Origin: Pseudomonadota bacterium
GTDB taxonomy: Bacteria; Myxococcota_A; UBA796; SXON01
Length of the DNA: 19,123 bases
Assembly (NCBI GenBank): GCA_005776735.1
Contig: SXOM01000150.1
Span: 1 to 19,123, forward strand
Reading direction: 5' to 3'
Part shown: in pieces, positions 7,950 to 15,642 of the stretch
How positions within the stretch are numbered: position 1 is the first letter of the stretch
Layout: each line of letters opens with the position of its first letter
Notes under the pieces: model-generated
Seen by the model: the letters and a program-made list of their open reading frames with translations, nothing else
Database searches by the model: none
Told to the model about the DNA's origin: nothing
Program-made: the position numbers and the translations under genes

Positions 7950-9293
7950 CTACCCCGCCGCCACGCGCCGCAGGGCCCGCTCGGCCTCCAGGGCGAGCGC
8001 TTCCCCCCCCGGGACGCGGCCCTCCTTGACGACGTGGCGCCCGCCCACCCAGACGTCGGCGACGGCGGCCGGGCTGCCGTTGAAGACCAGGGCCGGCAAG
8101 AGCCGCGTCGCCGCGAACTCCATGCGGCGCAGATCGAGCGCCACCAGGTCGGCGCGCTGGCCGGGCGCGATGACCCCCGCGTCGACCCCCAGCGCGGCGG
8201 CGCCGTGGGCGGTACCGATGCGGACCAGGGTCGCGGCGAGGCCGTCTACGCCCTCGTGGGGCAGCACGTTGCGGCGACCCGTGAGCGCACGGCTGTGCCA
8301 CTCGAGGGCGCGCAGCTCGGCGAACGGATCGATGCTGGCGTGCGAATCGGTGCCGATGCTGAGCGGGGCGCGCAGCTCCCAGGCGCGCAAGAAGCCGTCG
8401 CCGAGGTCGAGCTCGGTGGTGGGGCAGGCGCAGACCGCGGCCTCGCCGGCGTGGAAGCGCGCGAGCTCCGCGGCGTCGGGATGGGTCAGGTGTACGGCGG
8501 TGAAGCGCGGACCGAGAAGGCCGCACTCGTCGAGCAGCTCGACGGGGCGCCGGCCGTGCTCCGCGAGGCACTGCTCGATCTCGCCCGGCTGCTCGTCCAC
8601 GTGCATGTGCAGGACCCCCGGCGCGCGCGCGAAGGCCCGCAGCCACGCCGCCGAGCACGCCCGGACGCTGTGCGGGGCCAGGCCCACCTCGATCCCGTGG
8701 TCCCTGAGGCGGCCCACGGCGGCGAGGACCGCGTCGGGATCACGATCGTAGAAGCGGCGCTGCCGGGGGTTGGGCGCCTGGCCGAAGCCGGGCCGCTCGT
8801 AGGCCACCCGCAGCAGGACCAGGTGGATGCCCACCCGACGGGCGGCCGCCGCCACCCGCAGCGCGAGCTCGTCGGGGTCGGCGTAGGGGGTGCCGTCGAC
8901 CTGGTGGTGGACGTAGTGGAACTCCCCGACCGTCGTGAACCCGGCCCGCACCATCTCGGCGAACGCCAACGCCGTGACGGCCTCGAAGGCCTCGGGGTCG
9001 AGGCGGGTGGCGAGCGCGTACATCGCCTCGCGCCACGTCCAGAAGCTGTCGGCCGCGCCGGGGTCGGCGTGCTGCACCCACCCGCGGAGCCCGCGTTGGA
9101 ATCCGTGGCTGTGGGTGTTCACGAACCCCGGGAGGAGCGCCCGCCGAGGGAGGGTGACCACCGGAAAGTGGTCGTGGCCCCGACGCCCCACGCTCACCAC
9201 GCGACCGGCGCCGTCGTCCGCCGAGACGAGCACCCCCAGGCCCGTGCGCAGCGCGCCGTCGACGTACAGGTACTCCGGCTCGATCCAGTACAT
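7950..9293 (-). CDS. hutF: Formimidoylglutamate deiminase (HutF-like amidohydrolase)
   Basis: 447 aa from ATG 9293, close to the usual length of about 450. HutF hydrolyses N-formimino-L-glutamate to N-formyl-L-glutamate and ammonia in the five-step histidine degradation route, in the cytoplasm. It carries the amidohydrolase ligands: H61xH63 in NTHSHGFQRG, H229-M-H231 in HMHVDEQPGEIEQC, and D316 in GTDSHAS. Also present are H208 (APHSVRA), E234 and H268, which fit the catalytic positions described for Pseudomonas HutF. The start overlaps the upstream stop as TGATG and is preceded by GGAGG four bases away (9298-9302), so translation is coupled to the membrane-protein gene. No hutH, hutU, hutI or hutG lies in the window. 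A related amidohydrolase specificity is possible, but the motif set fits HutF well. Confidence 0.88.
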   Translation of the reverse strand: MYWIEPEYLYVDGALRTGLGVLVSADDGAGRVVSVGRRGHDHFPVVTLPRRALLPGFVNTHSHGFQRGLRGWVQHADPGAADSFWTWREAMYALATRLDPEAFEAVTALAFAEMVRAGFTTVGEFHYVHHQVDGTPYADPDELALRVAAAARRVGIHLVLLRVAYERPGFGQAPNPRQRRFYDRDPDAVLAAVGRLRDHGIEVGLAPHSVRACSAAWLRAFARAPGVLHMHVDEQPGEIEQCLAEHGRRPVELLDECGLLGPRFTAVHLTHPDAAELARFHAGEAAVCACPTTELDLGDGFLRAWELRAPLSIGTDSHASIDPFAELRALEWHSRALTGRRNVLPHEGVDGLAATLVRIGTAHGAAALGVDAGVIAPGQRADLVALDLRRMEFAATRLLPALVFNGSPAAVADVWVGGRHVVKEGRVPGGEALALEAERALRRVAAG

Positions 9294-11356
9294 CAGGCCT
9301 CCGTCCGCGCGCCGAGGTAGCTCCAGCCGCCGTCGGGCGTGGGCCCGAACGACAGGACGAAGGTGCCGAAGACGCTGTCGCACACCAGGTCGGCCTGCCG
9401 CGGCGCCTGGTCGCGCGTGAGCAGATCGCCGATGCCCGTGAACCGCAAAACGATCTTGTCGCCCTCGACCACGTTGGTGTCGGCCTCCAGGGTCGCGTCG
9501 CCGTAGCGGAGCGTGAACCGCGGCCGGAGCCACACGAGCTTCGCCGGGAGCTGGATCTCGAGGGCGTCCTGCACGAGGCCCTTCTCGCGCGACAACGCAG
9601 CACCGCGGCCGGCTTCGTCGACCAGGCGGCTCCACCGGTCCCGCTCCTCCGCCGCACCGGCGGGGTCGGCGCGGTGGCGCACCTTGGCGGCGGCGAGCAT
9701 CTCCGCTTCGTACTTGTCGGTGTCGACCCACAGTACGCCGTCGTCGGTCACCAGGATGGCGCGCAGCTCGACGATGTCGTCCTCCGAGCGGGGCTTCCCG
9801 AAAACTTCGGTGTCGATGTCGACCGCGCCGAACGACGTGGTGCCCTTGGCCGCCACCTCGGGTACCGTGCGCTCCCCCGAGAACGTGACGTAGTCGCCCC
9901 CGAGCATGTCCGTGAAGCGCACACACAGGACCAACGCGGCGTTTTTGAGCGGTCGGCTGGAGCGGTTGTCGACCTTGAGGTCGAGCTTGGAGCCCACGCC
10001 GAAGAGGGTGGGCTCGGCGTGCAGGTCGAGCCACGACTCTTCGGGGAAGATGGAGCGGAAGTCGTCGCCGAGCACGGCCTCGGCCCACGCGAGGTCGGTG
10101 AGGATGTAGTCCCACTGCTGCTGCGCGCGCCGCCGCTCGAAGTGGTCGATCACCGCGGCCTTGCCGGCCTCGCGGTCGCCCCGGTCGTAGGCCTGGCGCG
10201 CCAGGTGCAGCTCGGGCGAGAACCAGCCGGCGCCGACCATCGTCGCGCTGTAGCTCTCGACCACACCGGCGCCGGCCCGCGACTTGCGCAGCGCCGAGCG
10301 CATCCGGTACGGGTCGAGCACGTCGTCCAGCCGCGCGGCCTGCGTGGGGTAGGCCAAGGTCGCGTGGCGGAAGTCCTCCGCGGCGCCGACCCGGTCGCCG
10401 CGGGCCTGCCGCAGCGTACCGCGCAGCAGGAGCGCCGGCGCCATCGCCCCCGGCTTGGAGCCGTCGGCGAACGGCGCGAGGAGCGCGTCGGCTTCGCCGA
10501 GCGACTCCGGCGTGCCGCGGGCGATGAGCGCCCGCGCGAGCAGCATGTGGGCCTCCTTCTCCTGCGGCGCCAGGCGGATCGCCGCGCGCGCCTCGCGCTC
10601 CACGGCGTCCCAGTCTTCGGCCGCCGACGCCATCCACGCGCGGTCGCGGTGGTGGCACACGCGGTCGTACTCCTCCATCCACTCCGCCCACACCGTCGCG
10701 TACCGGAGCGACGCTTCGATGAGCGCACGCTCGTGCTCGTCGACGTCGCGGAGCAGGCCGCGTCGTTCGGACTCCGCCACGGCGAGCTCCTCCAGCCGAC
10801 GCTCGGCGGCCGCGCGGTCGACCTTGAAGCTCGCGTCGGGGGTGATCCCGCCTTCGCCTTCGACGGCCACGACGGACAACGTGGTGAGGATCAGGTCGCG
10901 CGTGAGGCTGTAGGCGGCCTCCTGCTGCTCGAGCTCCGTCTGCTTGCTGTACAGCGCGAGCTGCGCGTCGAGGATGGCCTGCCGTGCCTCCAGCACGTCG
11001 GCCGGCACGCCCCGCCAGTCCTCCTTGGCCACCGAGGCCAGGAACTCGTGGAGCGTGGCCTGGTGGCGCATCGACTCGTCGACCTGGTGGAGGACCCGGA
11101 TGGTCTTGTCGATGTCGACCGGCTCGCCTTCGGCCTCGGCCAGGCGTGCGATGGCGGGCGCGAATTCGGCCTCCGCCGCCTTCGCCGCCGCGTCGAGCGC
11201 CCGCTGCTCGCGCGCCTGCCACCACCACCACGCGCCCCCGCCCCCGAGCACCAGGACCGCCAGCACCGCGCCCGCCACCACCGCGCACCCGCGGACAGGG
11301 AACGGCCGGCGCGGCGACGAGGGGGGCGCGAGCGGCGCGGCAGGGTTGGTTTCCAC
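9293..11356 (-). CDS. Membrane-anchored coiled-coil/TPR-like protein, function unknown
   Basis: 687 aa if started at GTG 11356 (VETNPAAP...). The upstream part of the frame is Arg/Pro-rich low-complexity sequence with no ATG, and no clear ribosome-binding site is seen, so the start is tentative. A Pro-rich cytoplasmic tail is followed by one TM segment (about 23-46) that ends in four consecutive Trp. Next comes an Ala/Glu/Lys-rich helical region (about 48-240) with coiled-coil character, TPR-like helices (about 255-350, e.g. EDWDAVEREARAAIRLAPQE), and a beta-rich region from about 450 to the end with an Ig-like stretch (LDLKVDNRSSRPLKNAALVL). It was not recognised as a named family. It lies between another TM/TPR protein and hutF and shares TGATG with hutF. 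A periplasmic scaffold or sensor role is only a guess. Confidence 0.75.
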   Translation of the reverse strand: METNPAAPLAPPSSPRRPFPVRGCAVVAGAVLAVLVLGGGGAWWWWQAREQRALDAAAKAAEAEFAPAIARLAEAEGEPVDIDKTIRVLHQVDESMRHQATLHEFLASVAKEDWRGVPADVLEARQAILDAQLALYSKQTELEQQEAAYSLTRDLILTTLSVVAVEGEGGITPDASFKVDRAAAERRLEELAVAESERRGLLRDVDEHERALIEASLRYATVWAEWMEEYDRVCHHRDRAWMASAAEDWDAVEREARAAIRLAPQEKEAHMLLARALIARGTPESLGEADALLAPFADGSKPGAMAPALLLRGTLRQARGDRVGAAEDFRHATLAYPTQAARLDDVLDPYRMRSALRKSRAGAGVVESYSATMVGAGWFSPELHLARQAYDRGDREAGKAAVIDHFERRRAQQQWDYILTDLAWAEAVLGDDFRSIFPEESWLDLHAEPTLFGVGSKLDLKVDNRSSRPLKNAALVLCVRFTDMLGGDYVTFSGERTVPEVAAKGTTSFGAVDIDTEVFGKPRSEDDIVELRAILVTDDGVLWVDTDKYEAEMLAAAKVRHRADPAGAAEERDRWSRLVDEAGRGAALSREKGLVQDALEIQLPAKLVWLRPRFTLRYGDATLEADTNVVEGDKIVLRFTGIGDLLTRDQAPRQADLVCDSVFGTFVLSFGPTPDGGWSYLGARTEA

Positions 11357-11413
11357 GACGACCCGGTATCGCGGCGCAGCCGGTCTGGGCGTCGACCCGG
11401 CCGCCGGGCGCCG

Positions 11414-11430
11414 GGCGGGGGTTGCCCGCC
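11414..11430. other. GC-rich hairpin in the 100-bp gap between two membrane-protein genes
   Basis: GGCGGG-GGTTG-CCCGCC gives a 6-bp stem with a 5-nt loop, downstream of the 934-aa gene's stop (11457) and upstream of the next start (11356). Without a U-tract it is not a convincing terminator. It may attenuate read-through or stabilise mRNA ends, or be a by-product of composition. The rest of this gap shows no feature. Confidence 0.25.
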
Positions 11431-11456
11431 TCCCGCGGGTCGCGCGGCGCCCGCCG

Positions 11457-14261
11457 TCAGTCGGGGGTCGGGGGCACCACGCCGCGGGCAAGGGCCGCTC
11501 GCGGGCCGCTCGGCGCGAGCTCCAGGTAGCTGCGCCACGCTTCGGCGGTGCGCCCGAGCGGGTCCTGCGCGTCGGAGTAGAAGCGGCCGCGTTCGTAGAG
11601 CGCGAGGCCGAGCTCCGGCTCGAGCTCGGCCGCCCGGTCGAAGTGCTGGGCCGCGAGCACCCGCGCGCCCGTCCGCTCGAGGTGGCGCGCGAGCACCACG
11701 TGCGCGCCGGCGTCGGCCATGCCGCTGCGCCGGAGCGCGGCGAGCTGCTTGGCGGCCACGGCCTCGGGCTGCAGCGTGGCTGCGAGCACCTGAGCGCGAG
11801 GCGCGAGGCGCCGGTGCAGGGGATCGGCCGAGGCGGCCAGCGACTCGGCCGCGCGCTCGGCCATGAAGCGGGCGTCGTCCCGGCGGGCGTTGACCGCCAG
11901 GAGCGCCTGCGCCCAGGCGCCCAGCGGCGTGGACGCGTCGACCGCGAGCACGTCGGGCGCGCCCGCTTCGCCCGACCACGCGTACACCAGCGCGTCGAGC
12001 GTGGCCTGCATCGGGGGGTTGGCGACGCGGGCGACGGCCCGGGCCTCCTCGATCCGGTCGAGCTCGAGGTAGGTCAGGACCAGCGCCTCCTGCACGGCGG
12101 GGTCGGCCCGGTACATGCCCTGGAGCGCCACGAGCTTGCGGGAGGCGAGCACGTACTCGGCCTGCAGCACGTCCTCGGCCGCGAGCAGCAGGAGCAGGCT
12201 GCGGTGGGTGCCGTCCTTGGCGACCGCCGCCTCGGCCACCCGCAACGCGCGCGCCCGGTCGCCCGCTTCGAGCCACGCCTGCGCTTCGACCCACGCGGCC
12301 TCGCCGACCTGGCGCGGGGCCAGGCCCAGGGCCCCGTACGTCTTGCGGAACACGTCGGCCGCCGCGGCGCGCTCGGCCGGCGTCCCCTCGCGGAGCTGCA
12401 GCTCGACCAGGCGCGCGGGCACGTGGTTGGGCGCCTCGGAGAGCAGCAGCGTGATCACCGCGCGGGCTTCGGCCCGCTTGCCGAGCGCCATCAGCACCTG
12501 CGCGCGGCCCACGCGGTAGCGCGGCTCGTCGGGCGCCACGAGGCCGGCGAGATCGGCCATCGCCCCGGCTTCGTCGCCCAGGGCGGCGTGCACCCGCGCC
12601 AGGCACAGGCGCGCTTCGTCGTCGGCCGGGGGGGCGCGGCCGATGGCGGCGAGCGCCGACGCGGGGTTGCCGAACGCGTACAGCTCGGCGGCGCGCAGGT
12701 AGGCGAGCTGCCCGGCGTCGACCCCTTCGGGGTTGGCGATCAGCGCGTCGACCTGGTCCTGGAGCCGCTTGTCCCCGTGGTACTCCGCCCACAAGACCAC
12801 GCGCAGCCGGGCGAGCTCGACCGCCTCGATCGGGCCCTCGGCGTTTTCGCCGAGGCGCGCCTCGGCCTCGACCAACGCCGGGTAGTCGCCGGAGCCGAGC
12901 GCACGCGCCACGTCGGCTTCGGCCCGCGCCGCGTCGAGCACACCGGTCGCGCGCGCGATCATCGCGACGAGGAGGCCGAGCACGACCACCACCGCGAAGA
13001 GCAGCCCGGCGCCGAGGACCACGCGGACCAACGTCTGCCGGCCGCTCGGCGGCTCGGGCTCGGGCAGCCGGGCCCGCGGCGGGCCGTCGTCGACCAGCGG
13101 CGGGAGGCTCAGCTCGGTGTCGCCGGCGCGCACGGCGGGGACGGGGTGCTTCTCCACCACCTCGATCGGCGCGCCGTCGTCGGTGAGATCGCTCGGCGGC
13201 GGCGCGGCCACGCGCGCGGCGACCTCGACCAGCGGGAGCTGGTCGTCCCCGCGCAGCTCCTCGGACGGATCGTCGTCGTCGAGGTCGGACGCCACGGGGT
13301 CGACCCCCATCGAGGCCTGCCACTCGCGCAGGTTCAGCGTGCGCAGGCCGTCGTCGCGGCGGCGATGCAGCGGCCCTTCGTCGCCCACGACCCGCAAGAT
13401 CTGGGTGTCGCCCGGCCCACCCGCGGCGGGCTCGGGCGCGCGCGGGGCCTCGGTGACGGCGGAGTGCGCCGTGCGCTCCTCCTCGTCGTCGACCCCGCCG
13501 GTGGTCCCGCCGGTGTCGGGCGGGTCGGACTCCGACACCTTGAACAACAAGGGAAACGGCGCCGCGCTGATGTCCGGGGTGAGCACCAGGTCGCCTTCCG
13601 CGCCGATGCTCTCGGTGTGCTCGTCGGCCCGGGGCACCGCGTCGAGCTCCAGGATCGCCGGGAGCGCCCGCTTGACCATCAGCTCCAGCGGTTCGGGCCC
13701 GCGAAAGTCGCCGCCCAGCCCCCACCGCAGGTCGCGCACGCGCGGGTCGGCGGGCACTTCGACCGCGAGGCGGGCGAGGAGCGTGGTGGCCCGGCCCGTG
13801 GAGCCGGCCGCGAGGAATTGCTCGGCCAGGCGCAGGCGCGCCGCGGCGTCTCCCGACGCTTCGACCTCCGCCGCGGTGGCCTCCGGCCGGGGCGGCTCCT
13901 CGCCGAGCCGGCGCGCGAGCGCCTCGACGTCTTCGCCCGCCATCCGCAGCGTGTCGAGCACGCCGCGCGCACGCGAAGGCCACCCGCGATCGAGGTAGGC
14001 CTCGGCCAACAGGCGGAGGGCGGCGCGATCGTTGGGCTGCCGCTCGACCCCCTCGCGCGCGCGGGCGATGGCACGGTCGACCAGCCGCAGCGCAAGCAGC
14101 GCCCGGCCCTCGGCGACGCGAGCCGCCGCGGTGGGCGTGCCCGCTTCGGCCCAGGCGGTCACCAAGCGGAGCACCCCGACGGTGTCGCCGCGCTCGGCCA
14201 GCACGAGCACGGCGCGTTCGCGGCGGCGCTCCTGCTCCGGAGATGGCGTCGGGACGGACAC
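11457..14261 (-). CDS. Large TPR-like protein with single central transmembrane helix
   Basis: 934 aa from GTG 14261, chosen because GGGGAGG (14268-14274) lies six bases upstream. Residues about 10-200 are Ala/Arg/Leu-rich helical repeats resembling TPRs (e.g. AIARAREGVERQPNDRAALR). Residues about 200-400 form an acidic, Pro/Asp-rich linker that looks disordered (DLDDDDPSEEL). One TM segment lies at about 409-434 (VLGAGLLFAVVVVLGLLVAM). Residues about 440-934 are a long alpha-solenoid of TPR-like units, ending with HFDRAAELEPELGLALYERG. The topology suggests a cytoplasmic repeat domain linked through the inner membrane to a periplasmic one. No enzymatic motif is seen. It follows the 63-aa gene by 38 bp and precedes a second TM/TPR-like gene. 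It is probably a protein-protein scaffold; its partner is unknown. Confidence 0.82.
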   Translation of the reverse strand: MSVPTPSPEQERRRERAVLVLAERGDTVGVLRLVTAWAEAGTPTAAARVAEGRALLALRLVDRAIARAREGVERQPNDRAALRLLAEAYLDRGWPSRARGVLDTLRMAGEDVEALARRLGEEPPRPEATAAEVEASGDAAARLRLAEQFLAAGSTGRATTLLARLAVEVPADPRVRDLRWGLGGDFRGPEPLELMVKRALPAILELDAVPRADEHTESIGAEGDLVLTPDISAAPFPLLFKVSESDPPDTGGTTGGVDDEEERTAHSAVTEAPRAPEPAAGGPGDTQILRVVGDEGPLHRRRDDGLRTLNLREWQASMGVDPVASDLDDDDPSEELRGDDQLPLVEVAARVAAPPPSDLTDDGAPIEVVEKHPVPAVRAGDTELSLPPLVDDGPPRARLPEPEPPSGRQTLVRVVLGAGLLFAVVVVLGLLVAMIARATGVLDAARAEADVARALGSGDYPALVEAEARLGENAEGPIEAVELARLRVVLWAEYHGDKRLQDQVDALIANPEGVDAGQLAYLRAAELYAFGNPASALAAIGRAPPADDEARLCLARVHAALGDEAGAMADLAGLVAPDEPRYRVGRAQVLMALGKRAEARAVITLLLSEAPNHVPARLVELQLREGTPAERAAAADVFRKTYGALGLAPRQVGEAAWVEAQAWLEAGDRARALRVAEAAVAKDGTHRSLLLLLAAEDVLQAEYVLASRKLVALQGMYRADPAVQEALVLTYLELDRIEEARAVARVANPPMQATLDALVYAWSGEAGAPDVLAVDASTPLGAWAQALLAVNARRDDARFMAERAAESLAASADPLHRRLAPRAQVLAATLQPEAVAAKQLAALRRSGMADAGAHVVLARHLERTGARVLAAQHFDRAAELEPELGLALYERGRFYSDAQDPLGRTAEAWRSYLELAPSGPRAALARGVVPPTPD

Positions 14262-14267
14262 GATGTG

Positions 14268-14274
14268 CCTCCCC
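14268..14274 (-). promoter_or_regulatory. Ribosome-binding site of the 934-aa TPR-like gene
   Basis: The minus strand reads GGGGAGG with a 6-nt spacer to GTG 14261. It decides the non-ATG start of this gene. Confidence 0.7.
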
Positions 14275-14299
14275 TAACCAGCCGGAACGCCCCGCCGCG

Positions 14300-14491
14300 T
14301 CAGCGGAGGAGGCCGACCCGCGCCGGCACCGGCCGCACGCCCTCGACCGTGCGCGCCAACGCGGCGCGCGCATCGACGTCGGCCTCGCGAAGGTCGGCCT
14401 CGGACCACGGGAGCTGCCAGATCGCCAGCGCCGCCGCCCCCACGAGCCCCACCCCCATCAGCATCGTCGCCATCAGGTTCATGTCCAGCAT
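14300..14491 (-). CDS. Small single-helix membrane protein, first gene of the minus-strand operon
   Basis: 63 aa from ATG 14491. A strong Shine-Dalgarno AAGGAGG (14496-14502) lies four bases upstream; a second ATG at 14482 is an alternative. The N-terminal half (about residues 6-26, MATMLMGVGLVGAAALAIW) is a membrane helix. The tail is charged and Ala/Arg-rich (WSEADLREADVDARAALART). There is no lipobox and no recognised family. The good ribosome-binding site, a recognisable promoter and the 38-bp distance to the next gene support it as real despite its size. It may be an accessory subunit of the membrane TPR-like proteins that follow; this is inference from position only. Confidence 0.7.
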   Translation of the reverse strand: MLDMNLMATMLMGVGLVGAAALAIWQLPWSEADLREADVDARAALARTVEGVRPVPARVGLLR

Positions 14492-14495
14492 GGTG

Positions 14496-14502
14496 CCTCC
14501 TT
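14496..14502 (-). promoter_or_regulatory. Strong ribosome-binding site of the 63-aa membrane protein gene
   Basis: The minus strand reads AAGGAGG, a full match to the anti-Shine-Dalgarno core, with a 4-nt spacer to ATG 14491 or 13 nt to ATG 14482. It supports expression of the small gene. Confidence 0.75.
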
Positions 14503-14509
14503 TTTGGTT

Positions 14510-14526
14510 TGCCTGTCCTGCCTGTC
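14510..14526. repeat. Direct repeat TGCCTGTC x2 in the divergent intergenic region
   Basis: TGCCTGTC occurs at 14510-14517 and again at 14519-14526, a 9-bp period. It lies between the -10 box and the start codon of the minus-strand operon, where it would be in the 5' leader. It could be a protein-binding site or chance. Confidence 0.4.
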
Positions 14527-14543
14527 GGTACTGAACGGTTTGG

Positions 14544-14572
14544 ACTTTACCTGAACATGTGTTCGCGGTCAA
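14544..14572 (-). promoter_or_regulatory. Sigma70-like promoter of the minus-strand five-gene operon
   Basis: The minus strand reads TTGACC (14572-14567), a 17-nt spacer, then TAAAGT (14549-14544). The -35 matches the TTGACA consensus at five of six bases and the -10 matches TATAAT at four of six. Transcription would begin near 14537, giving a leader of roughly 45 nt before ATG 14491. This intergenic stretch (14492-14648) is noticeably less GC-rich than its surroundings, as expected for a promoter. Confidence 0.6.
14553..14564. promoter_or_regulatory. Inverted repeat GAACATGTGTTC inside the promoter spacer (candidate operator)
   Basis: The arms GAACA/TGTTC are perfect, around a 2-bp centre, and lie entirely between the -35 and -10 of the minus-strand promoter. 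The pattern GAAC-N4-GTTC resembles the LexA (SOS) box known from Gram-positive bacteria. It could equally be the operator of the adjacent WYL regulator. A repressor bound here would block the promoter directly. Confidence 0.45.
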
Positions 14573-14648
14573 GTCTCTCGATCAATGTCGCACCCGACCC
14601 TGCCAAAAAATGGTCGGATCGCTGCGCGCCCGATACGGCGGCGCGGCG

Positions 14649-15638
14649 ATGGACGACGCCTCCCTCAACAAGTCGCAGAAGCTGGTCCGCATCCTGCAGA
14701 TGCTCCAACGCCGCGGCGGCATCACCGCCTTCGAGCTGATGGGAAGGTTCGAGCTCGATTCTCGCACGCTCCGTCGCTACCTCGAGGACCTTCAGGAGAT
14801 GGGCGTCCCCGTCGAAGAAGACGGCTACCACGCCACGCGCACGGTCACGCTCGATCGCAGCTACGCGCGCGCCGGGGTGCAGCTCACCCTGGCCGAAGCG
14901 ATCTCGCTCCACTTCGGTCGCACCCTCTTCACCTTCCTCGACGGAACCACCTTCGCGACCGATCTCGACGACGCGATCGAGCGCCTCGCGCCGGCCATCG
15001 GCCGCTTCCCGGCCGAAGCCGGCCAGCACCTGGACCGCAAGTTCATGGCGGTGCCGGAGCACCGGAAGGACTATGCCCGCGATGGGGAGCTCCTGGACGA
15101 GGTGGTCTCGGCCCTCTTGTTCTCCAACCCGGCCGACGCCGAGTATCGTCCGCTGCGCGGCGTCCCGAAGATCTACCGGTTGGAGCCTTACACCCTCGCG
15201 GTCTACCGCCAGGGCTTGTACCTGTTCGCGCGCGACGTCGCGGAGGGCAGGACCAAGACCTTCGCGGTCGAGCGCTTCGTCCGCTTCTCCCGCCTGCGCC
15301 GCGAACACTTCGAGTATCCGAAGGACTGGCGCCCGCTCGACGTGATCCGCGACGCGTTCGGCATCTTCGGTGGGGCGCCCGAGGGCGTGGTCGCGCGGTT
15401 CACCGCCGATGCCGCGCCGTACGTCCGCGAGCGCCACTGGCACCCGTCCGCCCGCCTCGAACCGCTGGAGGACGGCGGGGTGCGCCTCCGGATGCAGGTC
15501 GCCAACGCGCCGGAGCTGCGGGAGTGGCTCCTCGGGTTCGGGGCTTCGGTGGTCGTCGAGGAGCCGGCGGCGCTCGCGGACTGGGTGCGCGACCAGCACC
15601 TCGCGGCGGCCGCCCGCTACCCCCGCGGCGGCGACTGA
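14649..15638 (+). CDS. WYL-domain transcriptional regulator with N-terminal helix-turn-helix
   Basis: 329 aa from ATG 14649. The open frame continues upstream to GTG 14559, but those 30 residues look like untranslated promoter sequence, and the conserved part begins right after MDDASLNKSQ. Residues about 8-60 form an HTH_11/DeoR-like winged helix (ITAFELMGRFELDSRTLRRY, then LQEMGVPVEEDG). Residues about 140-220 are the WYL domain (IYRLEPYTLAVYRQGLYLFA and RFVRFSRLRREHF). The C-terminal part (about 230-310) fits the WCX extension. WYL proteins sense ligands, including nucleotides or single-stranded DNA, and are often linked to stress or DNA damage. It is divergent from the membrane/TPR operon, so that promoter region is a likely target; the downstream gene starts 4 bp later. 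Confidence 0.85.
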   Translation: MDDASLNKSQKLVRILQMLQRRGGITAFELMGRFELDSRTLRRYLEDLQEMGVPVEEDGYHATRTVTLDRSYARAGVQLTLAEAISLHFGRTLFTFLDGTTFATDLDDAIERLAPAIGRFPAEAGQHLDRKFMAVPEHRKDYARDGELLDEVVSALLFSNPADAEYRPLRGVPKIYRLEPYTLAVYRQGLYLFARDVAEGRTKTFAVERFVRFSRLRREHFEYPKDWRPLDVIRDAFGIFGGAPEGVVARFTADAAPYVRERHWHPSARLEPLEDGGVRLRMQVANAPELREWLLGFGASVVVEEPAALADWVRDQHLAAAARYPRGGD

Positions 15639-15642
15639 CCCG

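Noticed and set aside
11357..11491. N-terminal extension of the 687-aa protein up to a TTG at 11491.
   Set aside because: It would overlap the upstream gene and add only Arg/Pro-rich low-complexity residues. GTG 11356 places a normal short tail before the TM helix.
9674..14534. Long plus-strand open frames (9674-11866 and 10944-14534) opposite the two membrane-protein genes.
   Set aside because: They have a skewed His/Arg/Gly/Val make-up and no start context; the minus strand has TM segments, TPR-like repeats and ribosome-binding sites.
14559..14648. Upstream starts for the WYL regulator (GTG 14559, ATG 14610).
   Set aside because: The added residues overlap the divergent promoter, lack a ribosome-binding site and are not part of the HTH fold.
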